Of a stretch of DNA of 64,000 bases, positions 48,938 through 57,260 are shown piece after piece. The translations under genes were made by a program, and so were the position numbers. The first letter of the stretch is position 1. Every line of letters begins with the position of its first letter. The notes under the pieces were generated by a model that worked only from the letters and a program-made list of their open reading frames with translations, was not told the origin of the DNA and searched no databases. Source of the stretch: a virus; IMG/VR virus record IMGVR_UViG_3300036852_000742, positions 17,121-81,120 of that record. One strand, 5' to 3'.

Positions 48938-49135
48938 TCAGGTACGGCTGATCTCGATACCGCCGAGCGTTCGGATAAGACGGAGTAGCTTGTCGTCGCC
49001 GATGTACTCGACGTGCACGATGGGGAACTGGTTAACACCGATGTCGATGACGACGCGGCGGGCCTGGTCCAGGTTGGGGATGATCCCGGCGTCGTGCAGG
49101 GCGGCGAAGGCCTGATCGGGTGTGACGACAGACAA
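48938..49135 (-). CDS. Small hypothetical protein in head module
   Basis: This is a 65-residue protein (DQARRVVIDIGVNQFPIVHV, then EYIGDDKLLRLIRT), alpha/beta, between the Ntn hydrolase and MuF-like genes. No family recognised. Confidence 0.5.
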   Translation of the reverse strand: MSVVTPDQAFAALHDAGIIPNLDQARRVVIDIGVNQFPIVHVEYIGDDKLLRLIRTLGGIEISRT

Positions 49136-49147
49136 CCGGGGGCCCCC

Positions 49148-49681
49148 CTATTCCAGGGACAGTGACAGGAACGGGCCGCGTACCCCAGCGGAGAACCGTT
49201 CGGCGGCGCGCAACGCCACATCGACCCGCGCCGCCGGTGCCATGGTGGTGTCGGTGGCGTACAGGGCGCCGAGGGCGACGTCGGCGCCGCAACCAACAGC
49301 GGCGTACCCGTCGGCGGCTTCCCCGACCTGGTAGTCCGACTCGACTTTGAACAGCCGTCCGGTGACACCGACCAGGAACGTGCCGCCCTCTTCCCGTTCG
49401 GTGTCTTTCTTGGCCCAGCCGCCTTCTTTCAGGCAGTCCCGCAAGGCGTCGATGAACGTGGTGGCCATGTACCGGTCCAGGTCAGCCGCCGGGGTCGGGA
49501 GCTTCAGCGTGTACCGGATGAGCTGGCCCATGCGGAACGAGTCGGTGAACCCGAACAGGTAGTCGCCGACGCGGAACACTTTCGCGTCGGCGCGCACCGT
49601 CATGGACCAGTCGGCTACTCCGGCGGAGTCACCGCCGATGTGCACCGTGCCGTCGCCGACCAAACCAACCACAGCGGTCAC
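49148..49681 (-). CDS. Proteasome beta/HslV-like Ntn hydrolase
   Basis: This 177-residue protein has the length of HslV. After removal of the initiator residue (GTG start) Thr becomes residue 1. Counting from it, GGDSAG puts Asp at 17 and ADAKVF puts Lys at 33. These are exactly the Thr1/Asp17/Lys33 positions of proteasome beta and HslV subunits. The fold pattern agrees: TAVVGLVGDGTVHIGGDSAG, KVFRVGDYLFGFTDS, FLVGVTGRLFKVES, YAAVGCGADVALGALYAT. It lies between portal and MuF-like genes, although a separate prohead protease is present. No HslU/ATPase partner is visible. Catalytic competence is inferred. Confidence 0.82.
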   Translation of the reverse strand: MTAVVGLVGDGTVHIGGDSAGVADWSMTVRADAKVFRVGDYLFGFTDSFRMGQLIRYTLKLPTPAADLDRYMATTFIDALRDCLKEGGWAKKDTEREEGGTFLVGVTGRLFKVESDYQVGEAADGYAAVGCGADVALGALYATDTTMAPAARVDVALRAAERFSAGVRGPFLSLSLE

Positions 49682-49698
49682 AGCAGGCCCCCCGGGTT

Positions 49699-51411
49699 TT
49701 ACGCTGCGGTGGTCTTGGCGCCGGCCGGCTCCGGCTCCTCTTCCTCTTCCTTGTCGTCGTCGGCCATGGGTCCGCCGTCGACCATGGCCGGGTCTTCACC
49801 GTTGGCCAGGGCGTCGGCGGCGGCCTGCCCGGCCCCGCCCAAAGGCGCGGCGGACGGCCACTGGAACACCCCGTCGTCGTCGAGGAGTTCGTCCACGATT
49901 TCGTCGACGTCACGCACACCGAGGGCGATGAGGAGCAGCCGGGCGATGTGCTCGGGTGGGATGACCCCGGTGGCTGAGGCTTTGACGATGGCGTCGACCA
50001 CCACAGCCGGGTCAACATCGTCCAAATCTGGCCAGGAAACGTCGATGGTCGGTTCGGTGTCACCGGCCAACGCCAGGTACTCGCGGCCGGTGTCCGGGTC
50101 GCGGCGCAGCGAGCCCCGCAGTGTGCCTTGCGGGGCCCGGACCGCCTCGGTGATGACGTGGCGCAGGATCCGCTGGTAGGCCGCAGCCCACAGCTCCCGC
50201 CGCTGCGCCATGGCCAGCTCGGTGGGCTGGTCAAGGGTTTCGGCGGTGGCCCGCGCCCCGGTCTGCCCAGGGTCGGACAGCAACATCGTCACCGGCACAT
50301 CCAGCGCGGCGGCGACCATCATCGCCAACGGCCGACCGGAGCCGGCGTCGATGGTGGCGCCCGACTTGGAGATTGCCTCCAATGCCACGTCGGGCGGGAT
50401 GATCGCGGTGCCGCCGGCAGAGTTCGGGGCACCGGTCGCGGCGTCGGTGGTCGGTGCGGTCGTGAGGCGGGTACGGATCGCGGCGGCTTTGTTCCCGGGG
50501 GCGGTGACCCGCCACGTGTACCGGGACAGCGACCGCATCAGCCGCGCCCAGTCCTCCAGGAACTCTTTGTACGCCCGAGCCCAGTCGATGGCGGCGTACG
50601 CGTCGGGCACACCGCGCTGCCACCCTTCAAGGTCGTTGACGCGGATGTGCAGCATGGGTGAGTCCCACGCCACCGGCACCCCGTCAAAAGCCCGGGGCCG
50701 TGACGCGGGCCGGTAGTCCACGCACGGGTACAAACGCTCCATCGCTGTCACGACCTGCCGGCCGTGGGTGTCGTAGGACACCTGCTGCCACACCCGCCGG
50801 TAGTACCAGGGCTCGGACCGGTCCTCAGGGTTCGTGACGATCGTGCTGATCTCGTCGGCGAGGACAACCCGCACCTGCACGGTGCCGGAGCGTGGGCGGG
50901 TGAACAGGGCCACGAACAGTTCCCCGTCGGTGCCCAAACAGCGCTCCAGGCGCTCGCGGGCGCTGGCACCGGTGAACGCCCGCTGGTTGGAGTCGTCGCC
51001 CAGGAAGTCCTGCACGACGGCGTTGACGTCCTGCTCGCCGGGTTCCAGGCGCCGCCCGGTGGCGCGGGCCGCGATCTGCACACCCTGGCCCCACACGTAC
51101 GCCGCCCGCAGCGCCAACCCCCGCTTGATCAGCGGGTTCTTCAGGGCGTACACACGGCAGATGGCCCGGACCTGCACCAGGCCGGGTGCGGAGAACTCCA
51201 GCTCGGCGTGGGCCAGCAGCAACGTCCACCCTGGGTCGGACAGTTGCCGTTCCAGGTCGGAGATCGACTCGGCGAGTAGTTCCCCGTTGCCTTCGGCGAC
51301 CGCCAACTGGTGTTGGGTGGTGTGGATGGCGTGGCGCAGCGCCGGCACCCCGGCTGCTGTCTCCGCAAGGTTGCGCAGGGGGCCCGGCAGGCGCACGGCG
51401 ACCCCCCGCAC
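49699..51411 (-). CDS. Portal protein
   Basis: This is a protein of about 570 residues between terminase and head genes. Recognisable stretches are VRAICRVYALKNPLIKRGLA, YVWGQGVQIAARATGR, DTHGRQVVTAMERLYPCVDY and ARAYKEFLEDWARLMRSLSR. LDVPVTMLLSDPGQTGARAT is the turn typical of actinophage portals. The C-terminus is an acidic low-complexity tail (DDDKEEEEEPEPAGA). The start is uncertain: GTG 51411 is taken, 5 nt after the terminase stop. Confidence 0.85.
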   Translation of the reverse strand: MRGVAVRLPGPLRNLAETAAGVPALRHAIHTTQHQLAVAEGNGELLAESISDLERQLSDPGWTLLLAHAELEFSAPGLVQVRAICRVYALKNPLIKRGLALRAAYVWGQGVQIAARATGRRLEPGEQDVNAVVQDFLGDDSNQRAFTGASARERLERCLGTDGELFVALFTRPRSGTVQVRVVLADEISTIVTNPEDRSEPWYYRRVWQQVSYDTHGRQVVTAMERLYPCVDYRPASRPRAFDGVPVAWDSPMLHIRVNDLEGWQRGVPDAYAAIDWARAYKEFLEDWARLMRSLSRYTWRVTAPGNKAAAIRTRLTTAPTTDAATGAPNSAGGTAIIPPDVALEAISKSGATIDAGSGRPLAMMVAAALDVPVTMLLSDPGQTGARATAETLDQPTELAMAQRRELWAAAYQRILRHVITEAVRAPQGTLRGSLRRDPDTGREYLALAGDTEPTIDVSWPDLDDVDPAVVVDAIVKASATGVIPPEHIARLLLIALGVRDVDEIVDELLDDDGVFQWPSAAPLGGAGQAAADALANGEDPAMVDGGPMADDDKEEEEEPEPAGAKTTAA

Positions 51412-51415
51412 TCGT

Positions 51416-52981
51416 TCAGTAGGGGGAGATGCTGAAGGCGTTGTCTTCGACGTCCTCAACCGCCTGTTGGGGCGGCGGGGCGGTGGTGGCGGTCAACATG
51501 ATCGCGTCAGCCCGGTCAGGGGAGGGCATGCCCCGCTTGCGCAGGTCGTCTTTCGACTCGATGACGACCTGCCCGCGTGGGGTGAACCGGTACCTGATCG
51601 CCCCGAGCTGGGCGGCGAGTTCGTCATCGTCGGGGTCCAGGTCAACCGCCCCGGCCTCGAACCTTTCCCGCAGCCCCCAGTACCACTCGGCCCGCGCGTT
51701 CAGGAAACGCTCCGGGTCGCCAGCACCAGCACCGGCTTGCATGTCGACAACGTCGTGACCTTCAGCAACGAGCTGGTCCACAACCCCACCACCGACACCG
51801 ACCCCGTCGACACGGATCTCATGTGCGGCGTGGGCCCGTTTCGCAGCGATGACATAGCCGGTGGTGGCTGTGGTGGCCAGCTTCGCGTGGTCGGAGATGA
51901 CCCGGGTGCGGGGCCACTGGGACAAGGCGATGATGGTGCGGTCCGACCCGTAGCGGGCCACGTCGACACCCAACACCTTGTGGTGGCCTGGTTGCAGTTC
52001 ACGTTCCTGCGCGGCCCGGATCATCGACGGGGTGATCAGGACGTCTTCGCCGATGTCGGGGAACAGGCCCCGGACCTTCGCCGTGAAGATTGGTGAGTTG
52101 GCACCCCACCGGTGGATGCGCTCCTCAATCCACAGTGGGGAGATCAGCAGCGAGCGGAGCCGGTCGGGCACCGGTTCGTCGAACGGCTTCAGCCCAAGCT
52201 GGTCGTACAGGGCAGCGACCCGAGGGTGGGACGCAACAGCCTCGCTGGTCATGTTCGGCGACGCCAGGCCGTCGATGCGGATGACGTGCCATCCGGAACC
52301 GGGCTGGCAGATCGTTGAGAAGTGGCTGGCCGGATCGTCCGGGTTCCCGATGGCCAGCACCCGGGCGGCCTCGTTGGTGGCCAGTGCGTCCACGGCATCG
52401 AACAGGGTGCGGGGCACACCGCACGCCTCATCGACGACGATCAACGGAAAGTCGGCGTGGATGCCCTGGAACGCGGCCTGGTCGTAGTCGGCCGGTTTAC
52501 GCCCGTACCCGATCAGCTCCCCGTCGTCGAGCTGCCACGACGGCACGAACCCGCCGCTGATCCGACCCGGCAACCCGGCCAGCTTGTGCGCCCGCCGGAT
52601 CTCCCGCCACAGGATCGCCGAGACCTGCGCTGCGGTGGGTGCGGTGGTGACCGCGAACGCCTGCCCTTGAGGGTGCACCGACAACCACCACGCCACAGCC
52701 CGGGACGCGATGAACGATTTGCCGACGTCGTGGCAGGACTGGACGGCGGTGTACCGGTTGTCCCGCACCGACTCGATGATCTCGCGCTGTTTCGACCACA
52801 GGTGCTCGCCGAGCCGGTCGGTGATCCAGCCCACCGGGTCGGCCCGGTAGGCGGCGTTCACCGTCTCCTCAACGGCGCGCTGCGCCGATGCGACGGCGGC
52901 ATCCTGGACGGCTTTGGTCTGGTACAAGCTATGCAGGACCTGGAGCCGGTCCAGTTTCCGCCTCTGCAACGGTGTCGACAC
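51416..52981 (-). CDS. Terminase large subunit
   Basis: This is a protein of about 521 residues. The Walker A-like loop is SCHDVGKSF (near 82-90), Walker B is FPLIVVDEACGVP, and the RuvC-like nuclease part has LGVDVARYGSD with later acidic residues (HEIRVDGVGVGGGVVDQL; SPDRADAIMLT). It packages DNA into the prohead. GTG 52981 overlaps the small-subunit gene by 53 nt. Confidence 0.93.
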   Translation of the reverse strand: MSTPLQRRKLDRLQVLHSLYQTKAVQDAAVASAQRAVEETVNAAYRADPVGWITDRLGEHLWSKQREIIESVRDNRYTAVQSCHDVGKSFIASRAVAWWLSVHPQGQAFAVTTAPTAAQVSAILWREIRRAHKLAGLPGRISGGFVPSWQLDDGELIGYGRKPADYDQAAFQGIHADFPLIVVDEACGVPRTLFDAVDALATNEAARVLAIGNPDDPASHFSTICQPGSGWHVIRIDGLASPNMTSEAVASHPRVAALYDQLGLKPFDEPVPDRLRSLLISPLWIEERIHRWGANSPIFTAKVRGLFPDIGEDVLITPSMIRAAQERELQPGHHKVLGVDVARYGSDRTIIALSQWPRTRVISDHAKLATTATTGYVIAAKRAHAAHEIRVDGVGVGGGVVDQLVAEGHDVVDMQAGAGAGDPERFLNARAEWYWGLRERFEAGAVDLDPDDDELAAQLGAIRYRFTPRGQVVIESKDDLRKRGMPSPDRADAIMLTATTAPPPQQAVEDVEDNAFSISPY

Positions 52982-53393
52982 TGCCGACCTGACCGAGTTC
53001 GGCGGAGAGCCGCTGGATCTCCTGCTCGATTGCGTCAAGGGTGATCACCTCGTAGCGCGTCGGCGCGTCGAGGCCCAAGAGCTTGATCCGCCTGTCGATG
53101 ATTTTCAGTGCGGTGTCGGCCGCGCGGGGGTCACCGGCGAGCGCCGCCGCCCACACCCCAACCTGGAGCCGGTCCAGGCGTTGAAGTTCCTGCTCACGCA
53201 AGGTTTCGGAGTACTGGGCGGTCTCCGCGACGGCAATCTCGTAGGCGCGGGAGATGTCTTTGCACGCGGCGGCCCGGCTGGAGTAGCCGAGGGCATCGGC
53301 GATGCGCTGTAGTTCGGCGCCGGCCAGTTTCATCGCGACGGCCTGGGCGCGGCGGGTGGCGGTCGCGGCGCGCTGGGCCCTGGAAGGGGGCAC
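52929..53393 (-). CDS. Terminase small subunit-like protein
   Basis: This is a 154-residue protein just upstream of the large subunit. The N-terminal helix-turn-helix (GAELQRIADALGYSSRAAAC) and the following coiled helices (RLDRLQVGVWAAALAGDPRA) are typical of small terminases, which recognise the packaging site. The start is GTG 53393. Confidence 0.78.
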   Translation of the reverse strand: MPPSRAQRAATATRRAQAVAMKLAGAELQRIADALGYSSRAAACKDISRAYEIAVAETAQYSETLREQELQRLDRLQVGVWAAALAGDPRAADTALKIIDRRIKLLGLDAPTRYEVITLDAIEQEIQRLSAELGQVGSVDTVAEAETGPAPGPA

Positions 53394-53414
53394 GAACCCC
53401 CCCTCGGCGAGCGA

Positions 53415-53720
53415 TCAGGCGAGGTGGATCCGGGTGGTACCGCCGTAGTGGTTGGTGAGCCACTGCTCGTACAGGGCCTGCTCACGTTCGGCGGCGTCCG
53501 CCAGCGCGGTGAAGTACTGCTCCTCGGTGATCACGCCTTTACCGATGAGCAGGAACGCCAGGGCGCTGTGCTCGACCATCGCCGAGTTGACCCCGACCCG
53601 CAGTTGCTTCGGGCTGGTCTCGGCCGGGTCGATGCCCATTTTCGCGGCCACCCCGGACTGGACGGCGTGCATCGCCGCCAGGTACCTGGCGTTGGCGGCG
53701 TGGATCTGGTCGTCGGTCAC
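53415..53720 (-). CDS. Hypothetical protein upstream of terminase
   Basis: This is a 101-residue helical protein (RYLAAMHAVQSGVAAKMGID; FTALADAAEREQALYEQW). LVGVNSAMVEHSALAFLLIGK-type residues suggest a buried core. It lies 21 nt before the small terminase gene and may belong to the packaging operon. No family recognised. Confidence 0.5.
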   Translation of the reverse strand: MTDDQIHAANARYLAAMHAVQSGVAAKMGIDPAETSPKQLRVGVNSAMVEHSALAFLLIGKGVITEEQYFTALADAAEREQALYEQWLTNHYGGTTRIHLA

Positions 53721-53738
53721 GGCGGGTTCAACCCGTGG

Positions 53739-53945
53739 TCAGGCGGTCAGGACACGGCGGGCGGCGGTACGGGTCGCGGCCTCGGCGCGGGCCACGTCCA
53801 ACAGCCGGTACAGGGGGTGGCCTTGGGCGGTGTGGTCGGCTGCGCGGAGGTGGCCGCGCGCGACCCATGCGCGGATGGTGACCGGCCGGACCTGGCAGTG
53901 CATGGCCGCGTCGCGGGTGGTCAACAGAGCGTCAAGGTCCCACAC
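53739..53945 (-). CDS. Small MerR/excisionase-like HTH protein
   Basis: This is a 68-residue protein starting at GTG 53945 after a GGGGGGAGG site. LLTTRDAAMHCQVRPVTIRA, then WVARGHLRAADHTAQGHPLY and RLLDVARAEA is the AlpA/MerR winged helix layout. It lies at the head of the late operon and may regulate it. Confidence 0.65.
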   Translation of the reverse strand: MWDLDALLTTRDAAMHCQVRPVTIRAWVARGHLRAADHTAQGHPLYRLLDVARAEAATRTAARRVLTA

Positions 53946-53970
53946 GTTGGCCGCCTCCCCCCGGACACGA

Positions 53971-54001
53971 CAAAACCCCAGCCGCCGAAACGGACTGGGG
54001 T
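53971..54001 (-). terminator. Intrinsic terminator after the 54.9-54.1 kb gene
   Basis: ACCCCAG and CTGGGGT pair (53975-53981 with 53995-54001); on the minus strand the second arm runs into TTTTG. It lies 70 nt after the stop of the 54071-54928 gene and before the small HTH gene. Confidence 0.65.
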
Positions 54002-54032
54002 CAATGTGGGCAGACTGCACCTACAGTTCGGG

Positions 54033-54062
54033 ATGCTACGCGCAACACCGCATCCACCGCAA
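54033..54062 (-). promoter_or_regulatory. Candidate late promoter, TTGCGG-18-TAGCAT (minus)
   Basis: On the minus strand ATTGCGG (TTGCGG 54057-54062) is followed after 18 nt by TAGCAT (54033-54038). It resembles the phage promoter family but lacks CCCCGC and has 18-nt spacing. The terminator at 53971-54001 lies between it and the late genes, so read-through would be needed. Confidence 0.35.
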
Positions 54063-54070
54063 TACGGGGC

Positions 54071-54928
54071 TTAACTGGCGGGTCGGGCACGGCGGGGCCG
54101 CTCGGGAAGGTCCTCATACTCGGCGTCGGTGACCAACGTCCCGCAGTTCCGGCACTCGATGTAAGCGGCGTTCGCGTCCCGCCGGTACAGGGCCAGCAGC
54201 TTGCACTGCGCGCACACCTTGTCGTACCAGGTGGGACGCCGGGACACGTTCAGGGCGGCCCGGACGGCGCACACCGCGCTGATCAGTTCGGTGGCGAAGT
54301 CAACGACGGCTGGGTGGTGGTCGCAGGCCCAGTCGACGCGGGCCCGTAGCCACCCGGCCATGAGCGGCACGGTGCGCTGCGGGCCGTACTCCCGCCGGCC
54401 GCGTAGCTCCGCCCAGTCACCGACCCACTCGTCCAGGAACGCGGCAGTGGGTACCGGTCCGACCTGGTCCCCGGCCGGCACCCACACCGGGTCGCCGTTG
54501 CCGTCCCGGGCCAGGCCCCGATGCCACACCACCACGGCAACGTCACCGACGTCGACGGTGGTGGTCCATGAGCGGATGGCGGGGATCAGGGTGTCACGGA
54601 CGGGGCCGGTCGCGGCCGGCCCGATCAGGTTGAGCGCACCCAGGCGGGTTGGGGTGGGGGCCTCACGGCTGCCGGAGACGCGAGCACCCCCGGCGGATCC
54701 GGGGGCCAGGGCGTAGGGCAGGAGCGGTCCCAACTCGGCCAGCTCGGCGAGGTGGGAATGCAGGCGTACCCGGTCGGCGTCGCACACAGCGGGCCGGGCC
54801 GGCCGGAGGCGTTGGCAGATGGCGCACAGCCCGGTGTCGGTGTGGCCGGGGCCGCACCCTCCGGGGGTGCTGCACTCGACGTACCGGGTGGTGTGACAAA
54901 TGCAGTCGCAGACGTACCCCACAGACAT
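54071..54928 (-). CDS. Zinc-ribbon phage protein
   Basis: This is a 285-residue protein with two Cys-rich ends. The N-terminal CDCICHTTRYVECSTPGGCG and CAICQRLRP, and the C-terminal CAQCKLLALYRRDAN with IECRNCGTLV, look like zinc ribbons. The middle is helical, with VDWACDHHPAVVDFATEL. Similar proteins occur next to terminase genes in actinophages; function not established. It is divergent from the 55 kb plus-strand genes. Confidence 0.65.
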   Translation of the reverse strand: MSVGYVCDCICHTTRYVECSTPGGCGPGHTDTGLCAICQRLRPARPAVCDADRVRLHSHLAELAELGPLLPYALAPGSAGGARVSGSREAPTPTRLGALNLIGPAATGPVRDTLIPAIRSWTTTVDVGDVAVVVWHRGLARDGNGDPVWVPAGDQVGPVPTAAFLDEWVGDWAELRGRREYGPQRTVPLMAGWLRARVDWACDHHPAVVDFATELISAVCAVRAALNVSRRPTWYDKVCAQCKLLALYRRDANAAYIECRNCGTLVTDAEYEDLPERPRRARPAS

Positions 54929-55017
54929 CCCGTTACCCCCCGTAGCAAGTTAACCACTGTCTGTGGATGGGGGCTGTGGGAATGTCGCGGATGCCCGGAG
55001 TCCAAGCCGATTACCTA

Positions 55018-55046
55018 TTGCCCCGCGCGTGCCTTGCGGGTAGTGT
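55018..55046 (+). promoter_or_regulatory. Phage promoter, TTGCCC-17-TAGTGT (plus)
   Basis: TTGCCC (55018-55023), 17 nt, TAGTGT (55041-55046), with ATTGCCCCGC intact. The leader has GGGTTGCTGGGCCCC (55059 onward), a weaker form of the GCTGGA hairpin, then AAGGAGACGG before the 55094 start. Confidence 0.78.
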
Positions 55047-55093
55047 AGGAGGTGGCAAGGGTTGCTGGGCCCCGGAGACACAAGGAGACGGAC

Positions 55094-55420
55094 ATGACAA
55101 CACAGGTCGGCAGCGTTCACCGGTTCGACGGCCAGTCCGACGTCTTCCACGGGGAATACCGCCTGGTGGAAGACCTTGGAAAGGGTCTGTTCGTCGCGGA
55201 GTACGTCGAGCCGTCCGATGCGCTCATCACCGAGGCGGAAGCGTTCTACCTCCATAGCCCGCAGCCGTACCTCGGCTACCACGACCCGTTCGGGCCGGAG
55301 CGCCGCGAGGCCACCCGCCAGGAGGCACTCGACCAGGAAATCGACGACCGCATCGACCGGGCCGGCCGGACGTTCAGGATCCGGTTTGTGTCGCAGGAGG
55401 CCTGGGCCGCCGCGTTCTAA
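55094..55420 (+). CDS. Hypothetical early protein
   Basis: This is a 108-residue acidic protein of unknown function (YRLVEDLGKGLFVAEYVEPS; ATRQEALDQEIDDRIDRAGR). The ATG at 55094 follows AAGGAGACGG. It is the first of a series of short plus-strand genes, each with a strong ribosome site. Confidence 0.6.
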   Translation: MTTQVGSVHRFDGQSDVFHGEYRLVEDLGKGLFVAEYVEPSDALITEAEAFYLHSPQPYLGYHDPFGPERREATRQEALDQEIDDRIDRAGRTFRIRFVSQEAWAAAF

Positions 55421-55430
55421 GCCCCCCCTA

Positions 55431-55464
55431 TTGCCCCGCACGACAGGGGGGTGCTGGATCCCCC
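55431..55464 (+). promoter_or_regulatory. Truncated promoter-leader copy
   Basis: TTGCCCCGCACGACA runs directly into a leader hairpin GGGGG-TGCTGGAT-CCCCC (55447-55464). Compared with the copy at 55785, about 25 nt holding the spacer and -10 are missing. The next gene keeps the leader and GAGGAGACGG site but probably relies on read-through. Confidence 0.55.
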
Positions 55465-55485
55465 GCCCAACCTGAGGAGACGGAC

Positions 55486-55764
55486 ATGCTTGAGAGCGCT
55501 GCTCGTGTGGTCGGGCGCCGTGAACAGCTCGCGGCCTTCACCACGCCTGGAACGGTCTTCACCTTCGTTGAGGACCTGACAGCCCTCGGCGCCAGGTGGG
55601 CCAACCGGGTGCCCGGCGTCCACTTCATGGTCATCGGGCTCTCCGAGAGTGGCTACACCTTCTCGGCCCTCAATACCTCCACCGGGCACATGGACGACCT
55701 CATGGCCGAGGCGTGGGTCTTCAACGCTGCCCGAATCGTCGGCGGCCCGGCGGCCGGCAACTGA
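55486..55764 (+). CDS. Hypothetical early protein
   Basis: This is a 92-residue protein. It is alpha/beta (VFTFVEDLTALGARWANRVP; FMVIGLSESGYTFSALNTST). The ATG follows GAGGAGACGG. No family recognised. The gene follows the truncated promoter copy. Confidence 0.6.
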   Translation: MLESAARVVGRREQLAAFTTPGTVFTFVEDLTALGARWANRVPGVHFMVIGLSESGYTFSALNTSTGHMDDLMAEAWVFNAARIVGGPAAGN

Positions 55765-55784
55765 CCGCCGTTACAGTTCCGGTA

Positions 55785-55840
55785 TTGCCCCGTACGCCAT
55801 GCACGGGTAGTATAGGAGGTGAACAGGGGAGCTGGACCCC
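55785..55840 (+). promoter_or_regulatory. Phage promoter TTGCCC-17-TAGTAT with GCTGGA leader hairpin (plus)
   Basis: TTGCCC (55785-55790), 17 nt, TAGTAT (55808-55813). The leader hairpin GGGG-AGCTGGA-CCCC is at 55826-55840. GAGGAGCAG precedes the 55865 start. Confidence 0.8.
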
Positions 55841-55864
55841 GACCCAACACCCGAGGAGCAGACC

Positions 55865-56218
55865 ATGAGCGAGATCGCCGCCACAGCCAAGGCCATGTGG
55901 AAGCACGTAGGCGCCACCCCTGAGCAGATGACGCAGGAGGCCACCAACCCCGCCGACGTGGCAGCCGGTCGGCTCGCCTCCCAGATCATCTACGCGTTCC
56001 GCATGCTGGCCAGCGCGGAGCATGACATGACCGCCGCGATGCACAGCTTGGCGATCGCCGTCGAGCGCGAGCAGGGCAACCTCACCAGCGGGCAGAAGGT
56101 CACCGGCATGTGGATCGCTCAGCACGCCGAGCGGGTCGCCGAGGCCGAGACCAAGATGCAGTCCTGGATCGACCGGATCCAGTCCCTGTCCTACATCCGC
56201 AAAGGCGCCTCGCAATGA
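55865..56218 (+). CDS. Hypothetical helical early protein
   Basis: This is a 117-residue, mainly helical protein (ASQIIYAFRMLASAEHDMTA; HAERVAEAETKMQSWIDRIQ). No family recognised. It overlaps the next gene by 4 nt (ATGA). Confidence 0.6.
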   Translation: MSEIAATAKAMWKHVGATPEQMTQEATNPADVAAGRLASQIIYAFRMLASAEHDMTAAMHSLAIAVEREQGNLTSGQKVTGMWIAQHAERVAEAETKMQSWIDRIQSLSYIRKGASQ

Positions 56219-56472
56219 GCCTGTTCGCGACCCCCGAAGAGCACGCCGCCAACCCGCCTACCACCTGGGTTGCTGTGAAGGCCGGCCCCCGCTGGTGGAA
56301 CCTTCGCACCAGCTCAGGTGCAGTCCTCGACACGTACCCCACGAAGAAGGCCGCCGAGGCAGCCCGCACGGACAGCTTCTACGCCACCCTGTACGACAGG
56401 GAGACCCGGTGGTACGCCGGTGAACCGGTGGCCGGCTGGAAGCCGTACAACGCACCCAAGAAAGAGGGCTGA
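56215..56472 (+). CDS. Hypothetical small protein
   Basis: This is an 85-residue protein with an antiparallel strand pattern (TTWVAVKAGPRWWNLRTSSG; YDRETRWYAGEPVAGWKPYN). No family recognised. It is coupled to the preceding gene. Confidence 0.55.
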   Translation: MSLFATPEEHAANPPTTWVAVKAGPRWWNLRTSSGAVLDTYPTKKAAEAARTDSFYATLYDRETRWYAGEPVAGWKPYNAPKKEG

Positions 56473-56475
56473 GCC

Positions 56476-56760
56476 ATGGCAGGCGCGTACTGCCAGTACT
56501 GCGATCGACGTTGCTTCGTCCTGCGGGTGATGCCGTCCGACGCCACCTGGAACCCCGGGCAGTCCGTGCACCTGGCCACCTGTACCGCAGGTATGGAGCA
56601 CGACCGGGAGCAGTCCGGCTACGACTGCACCACCACGACCAACCCGTCAGCAGGGGCAGCCTCCACACTGCCGCTTCCACCGTCTGTCGTCGACGTCAGC
56701 ACCGAGACTGTCGGCGGCGAGATGCCGCTGCGGTTGTCGTTCCAGGTGCGGGTGTTCTGA
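56476..56760 (+). CDS. Small putative zinc-binding protein
   Basis: This is a 94-residue protein. AGAYCQYCDRRCFVLRVM and a later HLATCTAGMEHDRE give a Cys/His set for one zinc. The C-terminal half is beta-rich. No family recognised. Confidence 0.55.
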   Translation: MAGAYCQYCDRRCFVLRVMPSDATWNPGQSVHLATCTAGMEHDREQSGYDCTTTTNPSAGAASTLPLPPSVVDVSTETVGGEMPLRLSFQVRVF

Positions 56761-57065
56761 TGGCGGTCCTGAGCAAGGACGAGGCCCGGCGCGAGCGCGC
56801 CCGCAAGCACGCCAGTCGCAGCGAGCAGTGCGAGTGCGGACGGACCGTGTACGGCAATGGCGGGAAGGTCAGCCACTACCGCCGCTGCCGTGTCTACCTG
56901 GAGAAGTACGGCTGGCCTTTCAACGAGGCCGAGCAAACCGTGGTCCGCCAGGCCGCCCGTGAAGCCACCGCTCACCTGCCGACGGCCGTGCGCGCCGTCG
57001 CATGGCTGCGGGTCTACCGCGAGGCCTGCATCGAGGAAGCGCGGCGCAGGGGGCTGATCACATGA
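56760..57065 (+). CDS. Small basic protein with Cys motif
   Basis: This is a 101-residue, Arg/Lys-rich helical protein. CECGRTVYGNGGKVSHYRRC looks like a zinc knuckle, followed by helices (TVVRQAAREATAHLPTAVRA). DNA or RNA binding is plausible. The start overlaps the preceding stop (TGATG). Confidence 0.55.
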   Translation: MAVLSKDEARRERARKHASRSEQCECGRTVYGNGGKVSHYRRCRVYLEKYGWPFNEAEQTVVRQAAREATAHLPTAVRAVAWLRVYREACIEEARRRGLIT

Positions 57066-57244
57066 GCCGCGAGCCCGTGGAGCGGGTCGCCGCCACGTTC
57101 CTTGACCAGCTCCTGGTCGAGGCCGGCCTGCGTGGGGCGGACGACGTGCCGAACACCATGGGTCTGGACGGGGCCTGGTTCGACGAGCAGAACACGCCCA
57201 ACAACCAGGTCGGCTGGTCCTTCGACACTGACGCGGCGTGGTGA
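57062..57244 (+). CDS. Short acidic protein
   Basis: This is a 60-residue protein (SREPVERVAATFLDQLLVEA; GLRGADDVPNTMGLDGAWF). No family recognised. It overlaps the preceding gene by 4 nt and precedes a promoter. Confidence 0.5.
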   Translation: MSREPVERVAATFLDQLLVEAGLRGADDVPNTMGLDGAWFDEQNTPNNQVGWSFDTDAAW

Positions 57245-57260
57245 CCGAACCACCCTGGTA

